The notes: generated by a model not told the origin, from the letters alone. A stretch of DNA of 64,000 bases from Chitinophaga rhizosphaerae (GCF_003958645.1 NZ_RXLO01000003.1:1-64000), one strand, 5' to 3'. Positions 44,711 to 54,377 are shown, counted from the first letter of the stretch. Numbers and translations are program-made.

Positions 44711-47101
44711 ATGTGGACGCGACTGAAGGCCTGGGCATACCGGAGAAGATGGCGGTTATCGATAGCGGCGCTGCTGCTGGTGGGATACTATTTCCTGCTG
44801 CCGCGGCAATTGTTTACTGCGCCTACTTCTTTCGTGATCGAAGACGAGAAGGGCGACCTGATGAGCGCTGCCATCGCCAAAGACGGGCAGTGGCGGTTCC
44901 CGGCGGATAAATCCGTGCCGGAGAAGTTCGCCAAATGCATTGTGGCGTATGAAGACAAAAGATTTTACTGGCATTGGGGGATCGATCCCGGCGCTACTTT
45001 CCGGGCGTTGAAACAGAATATTGGCGGGGGAAAAGTAGTGAGCGGTGCGAGCACCATCACCATGCAGGTGATCCGCCTGTACCGCAACAAGCCGCGCACC
45101 ATCTGGCAGAAGCTCGTGGAAATGGCGATGGCCACGCGGCTGGAGTTCCGGTATTCGAAAGAGGCCATTCTGGGTTTGTATGCCGGGAATGCGCCTTTCG
45201 GCGGAAACGTGGTGGGATTGGAAGCTGCGTCGTGGCGGTATTACGGGCGTAAGCCGGACCAGTTGTCGTGGGCGGAAACGGCCACGCTCGCGGTATTGCC
45301 GAATAGTCCTGCCCTGATACACCCGGGCAGGAACCGCCAGCGCCTGTTGGAGAAACGGAACGCGCTGCTGCAAAGGCTTTGGCGCAATGGTACCATCGAC
45401 AGTACGACCTGCGCGCTGGCTAGTGTGGAGCCCCTTCCCGACAAGCCCCATCCATTGCCCGAGCTGGCGCCGCACCTGCTGAGCCGCTTCCGCCAGGAGT
45501 ACCGCCTGAAAGGCGAATCCGGCAGCACGCGGCTGAAAACCACCATCACCGGAGACCTTCAGCAGAACGTCATAGACATCGTGAACCGGCACCACCTCCA
45601 GCTGAAAGCCAACGGCATCAATAACGCCGCCGCCCTCGTGCTCGACGTCGAGTCCGGCCAAGCCCTCGCTTACGTCGGCAACGTCTATCACCCCGAAAAC
45701 CCCGAGTTGGAATCGTACGTAGACATCATCCAGGCGCCGCGCAGCCCCGGGAGCACCCTCAAGCCGCTGCTCTACGCCGGCATGCTGAACGATGGCCTCA
45801 TGCTGCCCAATACGCTGCTGCCCGATGTGCCCACGCACATCGCCGGGTACACACCTCAAAACTTCGACCAGCATTACGACGGCGGCGTTCCCGCATCCCG
45901 CGCACTGGCACGGTCGCTCAACATTCCCGCCGTCAAAACTTTACAGCAATACCGCAGCGACCGATTCCTCAACCTCATGCGGCAACTCGGCATTACCACC
46001 ATGCGCAAACCCGCCACACACTACGGTTTGTCGATGATCCTCGGCGGCGGGGAAACCACGCTGTGGGAACTGGCCGGTGTATATGCCAGCTTGGCGCGCA
46101 CGCTGCTGCACCAGGACCATTACAGCGGCAAATACGATCAGGACGACTATCATCCGCCCATGTACCGCGCTACCGACGGAAAGCCGGGCCGCTACGGCCT
46201 TACGCGATTCGGGCTGCTGGACGCGGGCGCCATCTGGTATACTTTCAACGCCATGGAAGAAGTGATGCGCCCGGGTGAAGAAATGCTTTGGCAGGCGTTC
46301 GCATCGTCGAAGCGGATTGCGTGGAAAACGGGTACCAGCTTCGGTTTCAGGGATGGATGGGCGATCGGGGTTACGCCGCAGTTCGTAGTGGCGGTGTGGA
46401 CGGGCAATGCCGACGGTGAAGGCCGTCCGGGATTGACGGGCGTTTCCGCCGCGGCGCCTTTGATGTTCGATATTTTCAGGTTATTGCCGAATTCCGCGCC
46501 GTTCACCGTGCCGGCAGACCATCTCAAAACCATCGCCGTGTGCCGGCAGAGCGGGTACCGGGCCGGAGAATATTGCACCGAGCGCGATTCGCTGCCCGTA
46601 CCGCAGGCAGGGCTTCGCTCGGCCGTATGCCCCTACCATCAACTCATCCACCTCGACGCATCGGGCAAATACCGCGTTACGGCCGATTGCGAGCAGCCAG
46701 ACCGGATGCAGCACAAGCCCTGGTTCGTGCTGCCGCCCGCCATGGAATATTTCTATCGCGCCACGCACGCCTACGAGCCCCTTCCGCCGTATCTCCCCGG
46801 CTGCGCCGCCGAAGACCGGGCCCGCGCGATGGAGCTCATCTATCCCCGGCCCCACGCCCGCATTTACGTGCCCGTGGAGATCGACGGCGCGCTGGGCGAA
46901 ACCGTGTTCAAAGCCACGCACCGCCATCCCAACGCCAAAATCTTCTGGCACCTCGACGAGGAATTCGTCGGCGAAACAAAGGATTTCCACCAGCTGTCGT
47001 TCCGCCCGAAAGCGGGCAAGCACATGCTGACGATCGTGGATGAGGAAGGGGAGCAGATCCGGTTAGACTTCGAGATTCTCGACAAGTCGAAGGATCAGTA
47101 A
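44711..47101 (+). CDS. pbpC: Penicillin-binding protein 1C
   Basis: Bifunctional peptidoglycan glycosyltransferase/transpeptidase of 796 residues, anchored by one N-terminal membrane helix. The transglycosylase domain has the catalytic Glu in AYEDKRFYWHWG and GASTITMQVIRL. The transpeptidase motifs are SPGSTLKP (S-x-x-K), SLN and KTGTSFGFRDGWAIG. A C-terminal BiPBP_C domain follows, typical of PBP1C. The pairing with an alpha-2-macroglobulin gene is conserved in many bacteria. The 3' end overlaps the convergent rarA gene by 7 bases. Confidence 0.95.
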   Translation: MWTRLKAWAYRRRWRLSIAALLLVGYYFLLPRQLFTAPTSFVIEDEKGDLMSAAIAKDGQWRFPADKSVPEKFAKCIVAYEDKRFYWHWGIDPGATFRALKQNIGGGKVVSGASTITMQVIRLYRNKPRTIWQKLVEMAMATRLEFRYSKEAILGLYAGNAPFGGNVVGLEAASWRYYGRKPDQLSWAETATLAVLPNSPALIHPGRNRQRLLEKRNALLQRLWRNGTIDSTTCALASVEPLPDKPHPLPELAPHLLSRFRQEYRLKGESGSTRLKTTITGDLQQNVIDIVNRHHLQLKANGINNAAALVLDVESGQALAYVGNVYHPENPELESYVDIIQAPRSPGSTLKPLLYAGMLNDGLMLPNTLLPDVPTHIAGYTPQNFDQHYDGGVPASRALARSLNIPAVKTLQQYRSDRFLNLMRQLGITTMRKPATHYGLSMILGGGETTLWELAGVYASLARTLLHQDHYSGKYDQDDYHPPMYRATDGKPGRYGLTRFGLLDAGAIWYTFNAMEEVMRPGEEMLWQAFASSKRIAWKTGTSFGFRDGWAIGVTPQFVVAVWTGNADGEGRPGLTGVSAAAPLMFDIFRLLPNSAPFTVPADHLKTIAVCRQSGYRAGEYCTERDSLPVPQAGLRSAVCPYHQLIHLDASGKYRVTADCEQPDRMQHKPWFVLPPAMEYFYRATHAYEPLPPYLPGCAAEDRARAMELIYPRPHARIYVPVEIDGALGETVFKATHRHPNAKIFWHLDEEFVGETKDFHQLSFRPKAGKHMLTIVDEEGEQIRLDFEILDKSKDQ

Positions 47102-48354
47102 TTGTATTTTTCTTTCCACAAGGCTTTCAGGTAACGGCGGAGCTCGTCTTCCCGGGCGTTTCTTCCCGGATCATAGAACCGCGTGCCGGCGATGGCGTCT
47201 GGCAGGTATTCCTGTTCGGAGAAGTTGTTATCGAAGTCGTGCGAATAACGGTAGCCCTTGCCGTAGCCATGCTGCTTCATGAGTTTGGTGGGCGCGTTGC
47301 GGATATGCAGGGGAACGGGGAGGTCGCCCGTTTGGCCCACCACGCTCTGCGCTGCGCCGATGGCCATGTAGGACGCGTTGCTTTTGGGAGAGGAAGCCAG
47401 GTAAGTGGCGCATTGCGACAGGATGATCCGTGATTCCGGATTGCCGATCATGGCCACGGCCTGGAAGCAGCTGGTTGCCAGCAAAAGCGCGTTGGGATTG
47501 GCGTTGCCGATATCTTCGGATGCTAGAATTACCAGTCGGCGGGCGATGAACTTGATGTCTTCGCCGCCGGCGAGCATCCGCGCGAGCCAGTACACGGCGC
47601 CATTGGGATCGCTGCCGCGGATGGATTTGATGAAGGCGGAAATGATGTCGTAATGCTGTTCACCCGACTTATCGTAAATGGCCACGCGCTGCTGCGCGAT
47701 GTCCATCACTTTTTCGTTATTGATAACGATGGGCGAATCTTCCTGCAGCGTGTCTACCACCAGTTCGAAAAGGTTGAGCAGCTTGCGGGCGTCGCCGCCG
47801 GAGATATTGAAGAGGGCTTCGGTTTCCTGCAGTTCGATCGTTTTGGAAGCGAGCCAGGCATCTTTTTCCATGGCGATGCGGAGGAGTTTGCCGAGCTCTT
47901 CCGGGCCGAGGGGCTTCAGCACATACACCTGGCTTCGCGAGAGCAGGGCCGCATTCACTTCGAACGACGGGTTTTCGGTGGTGGCGCCGATGAGGGTGAT
48001 GATCCCTTTTTCCACGGCGCCCAGCAAAGCATCCTGCTGCGATTTGTTGAACCGGTGGATTTCATCGATAAACAACACCGCATGGCGGCTTTTGGCGAGA
48101 TCGATCACCTCGCGGATGTCTTTCACGCCCGATGAAATGGCGCTCAGCGTATAAAAAGGGACCTGCAGCGTATGCGCGATGATATTGGCGATGGTGGTTT
48201 TGCCCACGCCCGGCGGCCCCCACAGGATCATGGAAGGTATCTTGCCGGCGGCGATGGCTTTCCGGAGAATGCTGCCTTCGCCGGTCAGATGATCCTGGCC
48301 TACGAGGTCGTCCAGCGTTTCAGGTCGGAGTCTTTCTGCCAATGGTGCGCGCAT
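47095..48354 (-). CDS. rarA: Replication-associated recombination protein RarA
   Basis: AAA+ ATPase of 419 residues, related to clamp loaders, that acts at stalled replication forks. It starts MRAPLAERLRPETLDDLVGQDHL. Walker A is GPPGVGKTT, Walker B FIDEIHRFNKSQQDALL, and sensor 1 IGATTENPSFEVN. The C-terminal tetramerisation domain (SAFIKSIRGSDPNGAVYWLARMLAGGED) is diagnostic for RarA/MgsA/WRNIP1. Its last codons overlap the end of pbpC by 7 bases in convergent orientation. Upstream is a small membrane-protein gene in the same direction. Confidence 0.95.
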   Translation of the reverse strand: MRAPLAERLRPETLDDLVGQDHLTGEGSILRKAIAAGKIPSMILWGPPGVGKTTIANIIAHTLQVPFYTLSAISSGVKDIREVIDLAKSRHAVLFIDEIHRFNKSQQDALLGAVEKGIITLIGATTENPSFEVNAALLSRSQVYVLKPLGPEELGKLLRIAMEKDAWLASKTIELQETEALFNISGGDARKLLNLFELVVDTLQEDSPIVINNEKVMDIAQQRVAIYDKSGEQHYDIISAFIKSIRGSDPNGAVYWLARMLAGGEDIKFIARRLVILASEDIGNANPNALLLATSCFQAVAMIGNPESRIILSQCATYLASSPKSNASYMAIGAAQSVVGQTGDLPVPLHIRNAPTKLMKQHGYGKGYRYSHDFDNNFSEQEYLPDAIAGTRFYDPGRNAREDELRRYLKALWKEKYNY

Positions 48355-48366
48355 GGTTCTTTTTAA

Positions 48367-48894
48367 TTATACGTCGAAGAAATGTTCGTTGTTCTCGGCC
48401 TGCTCGCGGTCTTTCTTCCATTTATTGAGGAAAAAGCTGGACAGCACGCAGTTTGCCGCGATGGCGGCGGCGTGGATGCCGAACAGGAAATTGATGATCC
48501 GCATCATGGCGCCCAGCACGTCTTGCCGCGTGTAGCCGGTGTCTTTTGGGATTTCGCCCAGGGGGAACAGTTTGTCCAGTTCCGACGGTTCCAGGCGGTT
48601 CAGTTGGATGAGCATAGACACGAAATACATGGCGTAAATGAACGCCAGTACGCTCAGGATGATGATCTGCTTGGGGAAACCCTCCGCCAGCGGGGCTCCC
48701 GGCTGCCGCAACGTGCGCTGCAGCCGCAGACAATAGTAATTATGCATGAACGTGGTGGCATACATCAATATCATCATCAACGCCGGTATCGACGGGCTGA
48801 ACAATGCAGAAATCAACACGAAAACCGCTAGCAGGCTCACTGAAATCAGGTTGCCCCAGGTCAAAAACCGAAATAGTCCGAACAGAAGATTCAT
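48367..48894 (-). CDS. Four-helix membrane protein of unknown function
   Basis: A 175-residue protein with about four hydrophobic segments (ISVSLLAVFVLISALF, LMMILMYATTF, IIILSVLAFIYAMYFVSMLI, INFLFGIHAAAIAANCVLSSFFL) and a charged C-terminal tail (KKDREQAENNEHFF). I do not recognise the family. It has a good promoter at 48920-48949 and ends 12 bases before rarA, so the two are probably one operon. Confidence 0.65.
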   Translation of the reverse strand: MNLLFGLFRFLTWGNLISVSLLAVFVLISALFSPSIPALMMILMYATTFMHNYYCLRLQRTLRQPGAPLAEGFPKQIIILSVLAFIYAMYFVSMLIQLNRLEPSELDKLFPLGEIPKDTGYTRQDVLGAMMRIINFLFGIHAAAIAANCVLSSFFLNKWKKDREQAENNEHFFDV

Positions 48895-48919
48895 CCCTTT
48901 GCACTTTTTTTAGTCTCTG

Positions 48920-48949
48920 CAAACCTACGAATTTACCTTTTAACACAAA
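48920..48949 (-). promoter_or_regulatory. Promoter of the membrane protein-rarA operon
   Basis: On the minus strand TTTG (48949-48946), 18 bases, then TAGGTTTG (48927-48920), an exact -7 element with near-ideal spacing. Confidence 0.65.
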
Positions 48950-49006
48950 CGACGCGCCGTAAGTGCCGGAACTTCGATAAATTTATCCATCTAAATCTGC
49001 AAGCAT

Positions 49007-51043
49007 ATGCTATTTATCAACACCTCCGCCAGGCACATGACGGCCGGGATACTCCTGGCCCTGTCGGCCGCGGGGCCCGTTGCCGCCCAGAAAGTGCCGG
49101 CATTCGATAATTCTTCCATCGACCGAAATATCAAACCCTGCCACGATTTCGACGGATTCGTCAACAACGGCTGGAAGAAAAACAACCCTATCCCCGGCAC
49201 CGAGAGCCGCTGGGGCGCCGGCGGTATCCTTGATAAGGAAAACAAGGAAGTCCGCCTGAAAGGTATTATCCAGGCCATCGCCAGCCGCACCGGCCTCGCC
49301 AAAGGAACGGAAGAACAACAGATCGCCGATTACTACGCCTCTTTCCTCGATACCGTCACCATCGAAAAACGCGGCATCACGCCGCTCGCCAAATGGTTCG
49401 GCCGTATCGACAATATCAAGTCACTGGCCGATTGGGCCATCGTTGTGGGCGAGCTCCAGAACATCGGCGTGAGCACCTGGGCCGGGTTTGGCGTGGACGC
49501 GGATATGAAAGACAGTAAAGTGAACGCGGTATACGGCGGGCAGGACGGCCTCAGCCTCGGCGAACGCTCCTATTACGAACGTACCGATGAAAGCACCCGG
49601 AACGTCCGCAAGGAATTCGTGGGCCACATCAACAAAATGTTCGCCCTCGCGGGTTTCCCGGAAAAAGACCCCGGGCAGACGATCCTCGCTTTCGAAACGA
49701 AACTCGCCCTGCTGCAGCTCACCAACGTGCAGCTCCGCGACCCGGTGAAAACCTATAACAAAATCGCTTTCAGGGAGCTCCATACCCTCGCGCCGGAATT
49801 CGACTGGGGCGGGTTTACGGCCGTGCAGCAGATCAGGACCGATACGCTCGTGCTGCAAAACAAGGAATACATCGCCAATGGCGCCAAACTCCTGCAATCC
49901 ACACCGCTGTCTACGCTCAAAACATGGACGAAGTTCCAGCTGCTGAGCACTTTCGCGGGATATCTGCCGAAGCAGTTCGATGACGAGAATTTCCGGTTCT
50001 TCGCCACGGTGATGACCGGCCGGAAAATGCAGCGCCCCCGCATCGACCGCGCCATCCGCTCTACCGACGGGGTGCTGGGAATGCCGCTGGGCAAGCTTTT
50101 CGTGAAGCAATATTTTCCCGGGTCCAGCAAACAGAAAGTGTCCGAGATGATCGAAAACGTGCGCACCGTGTATGGCGAACGCATCGACCAGCTCACCTGG
50201 ATGAGCCCGGAAACCAAGCAGATGGCCCACAAGAAACTGAAAGCCTTCACCTATAAGATTGGATATCCCGACAACTGGAAAGATTACTCCTCGATCGATA
50301 TCCAGCGCGGCAAACTGGTGGAAAACATCATCCATGCCACGCAGTTCAAGCACGACGAAACGATCAAAAAGATCGGCAAGCCGGTGGATAAATCCGAATG
50401 GCTCATGACGCCGCAGACCGTGAACGCGTACTACAACCCGCTGAACAACGAAGTGGTGTTCCCCGCAGGCATCCTGCAGCCGCCGTTCTTCAATCCCGAT
50501 GCAGACGATGCCATCAACTACGGCGGTATCATCGCCGTGATCGGCCACGAGTTCACACATGGTTTCGACGACCAGGGCTCGCAGTTCGACGCAGAAGGTA
50601 ATTTGCAGAACTGGTGGACGGAAGCCGACCGTAAGAATTTCGACGGACTGGCGAAACGTTACATCGATTACTTCGGCAAGCTGGAAGCCTTGCCTGGCTT
50701 CAAGATCAATGGTGAGCTGACCATCGGCGAAAACATCGCTGACCTCGGCGGGCTCACGCTGGCTTACTACGCATTGAAAAAATCTTTCGAAGGGAAAGCG
50801 GAACCCGCACCCATCGATGGTTTTAGCTGGCAGCAGCGTTTCTTCCTCGGCTGGGGGCAGGTTTGGCATATGAACATCACCGATGCCGCATTGCGCAACC
50901 AGATCCAAACCGATCCGCATAGCCCGGCCAAGTTCCGTGTGAACGGGCCCATGCCGCACCTGGCAGAATTCCAGCATGCCTGGAATTGCAGCGAAGGCGA
51001 TGCCATGACGTTGCCTCCCGCACAGCGTGTCGTGATCTGGTAG
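49007..51043 (+). CDS. M13 family metallopeptidase (PepO/neprilysin-like)
   Basis: Secreted zinc endopeptidase of 678 residues with a signal peptide (TAGILLALSAAGPVAAQ). The N-terminal M13 domain (HDFDGFVNNGWKKNNPIP) and C-terminal catalytic domain are complete. The zinc motif is H514-EFT-H518, the third ligand Glu is in GENIADLGG, and NAYYNPLNNE is the substrate-binding signature. Family members cleave short peptides. A second Met at 49037 is an alternative start. The gene is monocistronic, with a terminator at 51067. Confidence 0.95.
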   Translation: MLFINTSARHMTAGILLALSAAGPVAAQKVPAFDNSSIDRNIKPCHDFDGFVNNGWKKNNPIPGTESRWGAGGILDKENKEVRLKGIIQAIASRTGLAKGTEEQQIADYYASFLDTVTIEKRGITPLAKWFGRIDNIKSLADWAIVVGELQNIGVSTWAGFGVDADMKDSKVNAVYGGQDGLSLGERSYYERTDESTRNVRKEFVGHINKMFALAGFPEKDPGQTILAFETKLALLQLTNVQLRDPVKTYNKIAFRELHTLAPEFDWGGFTAVQQIRTDTLVLQNKEYIANGAKLLQSTPLSTLKTWTKFQLLSTFAGYLPKQFDDENFRFFATVMTGRKMQRPRIDRAIRSTDGVLGMPLGKLFVKQYFPGSSKQKVSEMIENVRTVYGERIDQLTWMSPETKQMAHKKLKAFTYKIGYPDNWKDYSSIDIQRGKLVENIIHATQFKHDETIKKIGKPVDKSEWLMTPQTVNAYYNPLNNEVVFPAGILQPPFFNPDADDAINYGGIIAVIGHEFTHGFDDQGSQFDAEGNLQNWWTEADRKNFDGLAKRYIDYFGKLEALPGFKINGELTIGENIADLGGLTLAYYALKKSFEGKAEPAPIDGFSWQQRFFLGWGQVWHMNITDAALRNQIQTDPHSPAKFRVNGPMPHLAEFQHAWNCSEGDAMTLPPAQRVVIW

Positions 51044-51542
51044 TCCGAATTTATCATGATTGCATCAACGGCCAGGATCGAATCCTGGCCGTTTTTCATG
51101 GTATTTTAACGATGATTATGCATCTGAAGATTAATTATGTCAAAATATTGATGGATATCCCGTATGTGAGGTCAGATAGTTAACACGCGGTGCGTAGTTC
51201 TACGCTCCGGATTTTCGGTATTAATACGCTTTCCTGACTATCTGGAATTCGAGACATTTGTGATGGAATTCATTGGTCTGTAGCCCATTTGCCAAGACCA
51301 TCGGCCTGTCCACCGTTGTAACCCCATTACCCCCTGGAGGCCGGTGCAGGTTCCCGTACTACCTGTGCCGGCGCCAACGGTCTTAACCTTTTCCCGTTTT
51401 TAGTTATTGTTAATCGCTTTCGAGAGTATGTTCCCGACCGGGGGGAACGTATTTTTCCGGCGTGCAAATACTATCAGTAACCGGCAATTAACTGTAAACG
51501 CGGGGCGCAGGCTTTGTTATACTTGCAGTAAATTCTACGGAT
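51044..51542 (+). other. Non-coding interval with nested stems upstream of the fucosidase gene
   Basis: After the terminator at 51067-51095, no gene is supported. At 51270-51381 several complementary segments could fold: 51340-51351 with 51361-51372 (12-bp stem, two G-U pairs), an outer ACCGTTG/CAACGGT pair around it, and TGGTCT/AGACCA near 51274-51300. A near -7 element TATACTTG lies about 20 bases before the fucosidase ATG, so the structured part could be a separate RNA. Confidence 0.4.
51067..51095 (+). terminator. Terminator of the M13 peptidase gene
   Basis: AACGGCCAGGAT (51067-51078), 3-nt loop, ATCCTGGCCGTT (51082-51093), then T. Confidence 0.9.
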
Positions 51543-53348
51543 ATGAAAACGGACCTGAAGAAAGCGGCGATGGTGGCCGCGTTGGCGATGGGATCGATGG
51601 GCGCTTCGGCGCAGCAGCCCGGCGAATTGTGGGGGAAGAACGCCGAAGCGGGGAAAAGCGCCAGGACGAAATGGTTCACCGAAGCCAAATTCGGGCTCTT
51701 CCTGCACTGGGGGCCTTATTCGCACTTCGGCGGAGAAATCCGCGGAAAACGGTATTACGGTATCACGGAATGGATCATGCATCGGGATAAAACTCCCGCC
51801 AACGAATATGCACAACTGGCGAAAGGATTCAATCCCTCCGGATTCAACGCGGAAGAATGGGTGAACATCGCCAAGGCGGCAGGTGTGAAATACATCGTTA
51901 TCACGTCCAAGCACCACGATGGCTTCGCCATGTTCGATTCCAAATATTCGGATTTCGATATCGCAGACGCCACTTCCTTCAAACGCGATCCTTTAAAAGA
52001 GCTGGCCGCCGCCTGCAAAAAAGCCGGCATCAAGCTTGGATTTTATTATTCGCAGTTCCAGGACTGGCACGAGCCCAACGGCGGCGGCAATGGCTGGGAC
52101 TTCGATAACAAAACCAAAGACTACGCATCTTATTACCGCAATAAATCACTGCCGCAGATCACCGAGCTGTTGAGCAATTACGGCGAACTGGGCATCATCT
52201 GGTTCGATACGCCGGGGAATATGAGCAAAGAAGAATCTGCGGAGTTCATGGAAAAAGTGCATCGTCTGCAACCCAATTGCCTGGTGAGCAGCCGCGTAGG
52301 CAATGGCCTGGGCGATTTCAAGGATTTCGGCGACGGCGAAGTGCCGCCCGGTGTGGTGAAAGGCGCGTGGGAAGCTATTTTCACGCATAACGACAGTTGG
52401 GGGTATTCCAGCTTCGACCAGAACTTCAAATCTCCCCGCGAGATCATCCGCCTGCTGGCGGAAGTGGCGTCGAAAGGCGGGAACCTTATGATGAACATCG
52501 GGCCAGATGGAACAGGGAAGATTCCCGGGCCCTCGGAACAATATTTCCGCGAAACGGGCCGTTGGCTGCAAAAGAACGGCGAAGCGATTTACGGTTCCAC
52601 GTACGCTCCCATCGCGGAGCAGCCCTGGGGCGTGATGACGAGCCGCCCCGGGAAACTGTACCTCCACGTGTTCAACCGGCCGCATAACGGGAAAATCCTC
52701 CTGCCCGCGTTCACCGGTAAAGCCGGCAAAGCCCGGCTGCTCGACGGGGGCAAGCCCATTGCCTTCAAACAATCCGGAGAAGACGTGTGGCTCACATTGC
52801 CCGCTTCGCTGCCCGATGCGCGCAATTCCGTGATCGTGCTGGATTATAGCGGCGCGCTGGAAGAAAGGCATGCCATCCCGCTGGTGGCCGGCGCGCAGTA
52901 CGAAAGCATCGCATTGCCGGCGGAACGCGCGGCGGTGCATGGCGCTGCGGAAGTGGAACGGTTTACACACAGTTATTACTTCGGCGACTGGAAACACGCG
53001 GTTTGCGCGGCCGGTATGCGCCGTCCGGAAGACAGCATCAGCTACCGCCTGCGGTTCACCGAACCGGGCGATTACAAGATCACTTTGCAATATGCCGCGG
53101 ATACATCGCACGTAAAGCGGGAAGGTATCGTGGAAATGCAACCGGATGGCGGCGCGCAGCAGGATTTTCGGTTCCAGGTGTTGCTGACGGGGAAATACGA
53201 TTCCCACAAACCGCTGCTGTTCATCGACCAGACGATCGCGGTGGTGAGTGTGAAATCTCCCGGCGAGTGGAGCCTCCGCATCCGGCCGGATGCACCGGGG
53301 AACGAGCTGTTCCGGTTGAAACAGGTGAAAGTGGAACCGTTACGATAA
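51543..53348 (+). CDS. Alpha-L-fucosidase, GH29
   Basis: Secreted glycoside hydrolase of 601 residues (signal peptide ending GSMGASAQQ). The catalytic domain shows the GH29 landmarks: AKFGLFLHWGPYS, ITSKHHDGFAMFDS, and GELGIIWFDTPG, whose Asp222 is the probable nucleophile. A C-terminal beta-sandwich with LHVFNRP and a final jelly-roll-like region (YRLRFTEPGDYKITLQYAAD) follow. It removes alpha-L-fucose from glycans. No SusC/D pair or fucose catabolic genes are adjacent; the SusC/D cassette is 5 kb away behind tRNAs and may be unrelated. Confidence 0.94.
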   Translation: MKTDLKKAAMVAALAMGSMGASAQQPGELWGKNAEAGKSARTKWFTEAKFGLFLHWGPYSHFGGEIRGKRYYGITEWIMHRDKTPANEYAQLAKGFNPSGFNAEEWVNIAKAAGVKYIVITSKHHDGFAMFDSKYSDFDIADATSFKRDPLKELAAACKKAGIKLGFYYSQFQDWHEPNGGGNGWDFDNKTKDYASYYRNKSLPQITELLSNYGELGIIWFDTPGNMSKEESAEFMEKVHRLQPNCLVSSRVGNGLGDFKDFGDGEVPPGVVKGAWEAIFTHNDSWGYSSFDQNFKSPREIIRLLAEVASKGGNLMMNIGPDGTGKIPGPSEQYFRETGRWLQKNGEAIYGSTYAPIAEQPWGVMTSRPGKLYLHVFNRPHNGKILLPAFTGKAGKARLLDGGKPIAFKQSGEDVWLTLPASLPDARNSVIVLDYSGALEERHAIPLVAGAQYESIALPAERAAVHGAAEVERFTHSYYFGDWKHAVCAAGMRRPEDSISYRLRFTEPGDYKITLQYAADTSHVKREGIVEMQPDGGAQQDFRFQVLLTGKYDSHKPLLFIDQTIAVVSVKSPGEWSLRIRPDAPGNELFRLKQVKVEPLR

Positions 53349-53355
53349 TATTTCA

Positions 53356-53385
53356 CCGGCCGGTTGCAGTACCGGCCGTTTTTTT
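53356..53385 (+). terminator. Terminator of the fucosidase gene
   Basis: CGGCCGGT (53356-53363) and ACCGGCCG (53370-53377), then eight T. Confidence 0.9.
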
Positions 53386-53394
53386 TACGGGAGT

Positions 53395-54039
53395 TTACTT
53401 CTTCGAAGTTTGCGGATGGAACACGACGGTAAGGAGGCCGAGGGAAATGTAGATGATCCCGGAGATGTAGGCTTCCAAGCGGCGGTACCAGGCGTTTTGT
53501 TTCATGTATTTGCCGAGGCGGCCGGCGGCGAGGGCGTAGGAGCCGTCTGTCAGGAATGCCAGGAAAGTGAACAGCAGTCCGAAGAACAAAACCTGCAGCG
53601 CCACGTTCCCGTTTTCCGGGCGAACGAATTGCGGGAGGAAGGCGAAAAAGAACAGGGCGCATTTGGGATTGAGGACGTTCACGATCATGCCTTGCCAGAA
53701 AATGGCGGACAGCGGCTGCGGCGGAGGGGCTTCCGGCCGGGTAGACTGTTTCCGGGCATCGGCGATCTTTTTAACGCCGAGGTACACCAGATAGGCGGCG
53801 CCGAGATATTTCAGCAGGGAGAATGCCATGGCGGAAGCCATCAGCAGGGCAGAAACCCCGAGCGATGCGGCGGCCGCATGCACGAGCGTGCCGGCCTGGA
53901 TGCCGCAAACGGAAACGAGCCCGGCCTTGGTGCCCTGCTCCGTACTCCGCGTGATGACATACAATACGGCAGGGCCGGGGATGATGAGCAAAATGACGGC
54001 GGCGGTGATGAACGCCAGGAGGATGGTTGCGTCGGGCAT
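53395..54039 (-). CDS. LysE family translocator
   Basis: Inner-membrane exporter of 214 residues with about six hydrophobic segments. The family start (LLAFITAAVILLIIPGPAVLYVITRSTEQGTKAGLVSVCGIQAGTLVHAAAASLGVSALL) with its IPGP motif is clear. RhtB/LysE proteins export amino acids; substrate is unknown. It is convergent with the fucosidase gene and divergent from the tRNA genes. Confidence 0.9.
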   Translation of the reverse strand: MPDATILLAFITAAVILLIIPGPAVLYVITRSTEQGTKAGLVSVCGIQAGTLVHAAAASLGVSALLMASAMAFSLLKYLGAAYLVYLGVKKIADARKQSTRPEAPPPQPLSAIFWQGMIVNVLNPKCALFFFAFLPQFVRPENGNVALQVLFFGLLFTFLAFLTDGSYALAAGRLGKYMKQNAWYRRLEAYISGIIYISLGLLTVVFHPQTSKK

Positions 54040-54081
54040 GGATTCAGGTTTACAATAAATTTACGCTTAATTCATTCTCTG

Positions 54082-54112
54082 TTTGGAAAATTCTAAATTA
54101 TTCCTATTTTTG
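54082..54112 (+). promoter_or_regulatory. Promoter of the tRNA-Ser/tRNA-Pro operon
   Basis: TTTG (54082-54085), exactly 19 bases, TATTTTTG (54105-54112): a textbook Bacteroidota promoter placed 17 bases before tRNA-Ser. Confidence 0.8.
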
Positions 54113-54129
54113 CAACCCCGCAAGGGAAC

Positions 54130-54218
54130 GGTGAGGTGCCTGAGAGGCCGAAAGGACCGGTTTGCTAAACCGGCGTACGGGTCAAACTGTACCGAGGGTT
54201 CGAATCCCTCCCTCACCG
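54130..54218 (+). tRNA. tRNA-Ser (GCT)
   Basis: The acceptor stem is GGTGAGG/CCTCACC. The anticodon stem CCGGT/ACCGG encloses loop TTGCTAA, giving anticodon GCT for AGC/AGT codons. A long variable arm (CGTACGGGTCAAACTGTACC) makes it class II, as expected of Ser. The T arm is GAGGG-TTCGAAT-CCCTC. CCA is not encoded. Confidence 0.96.
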
Positions 54219-54257
54219 CAAACTCAACCAGATTTGACTGGAGAGTGTTTGAAGGCT

Positions 54258-54332
54258 CGGGATGTAGCGTAGCCCGGTTATCGCGCCTGCTTTGGGAGCA
54301 GGAGGTCGCAAGTTCGAATCTTGCCATCCCGA
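54258..54332 (+). tRNA. tRNA-Pro (TGG)
   Basis: The acceptor stem is CGGGATG/CATCCCG with discriminator A. The anticodon stem CCTGC/GCAGG encloses loop TTTGGGA, giving anticodon TGG. The T arm contains GTTCGAAT. It is 39 bases after tRNA-Ser and shares its promoter and terminator. Confidence 0.96.
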
Positions 54333-54377
54333 CAAGTTTGAATTTGCCTTTCGCAGTCAAATTCAACATATTTCTTG

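Noticed and set aside
51340..51381. Cobalamin-riboswitch-like pieces (CCGGTGCAGG and CAACGGT)
   Set aside because: The B12 box and the rest of the conserved core are missing, and a fucosidase gene is not an expected target.
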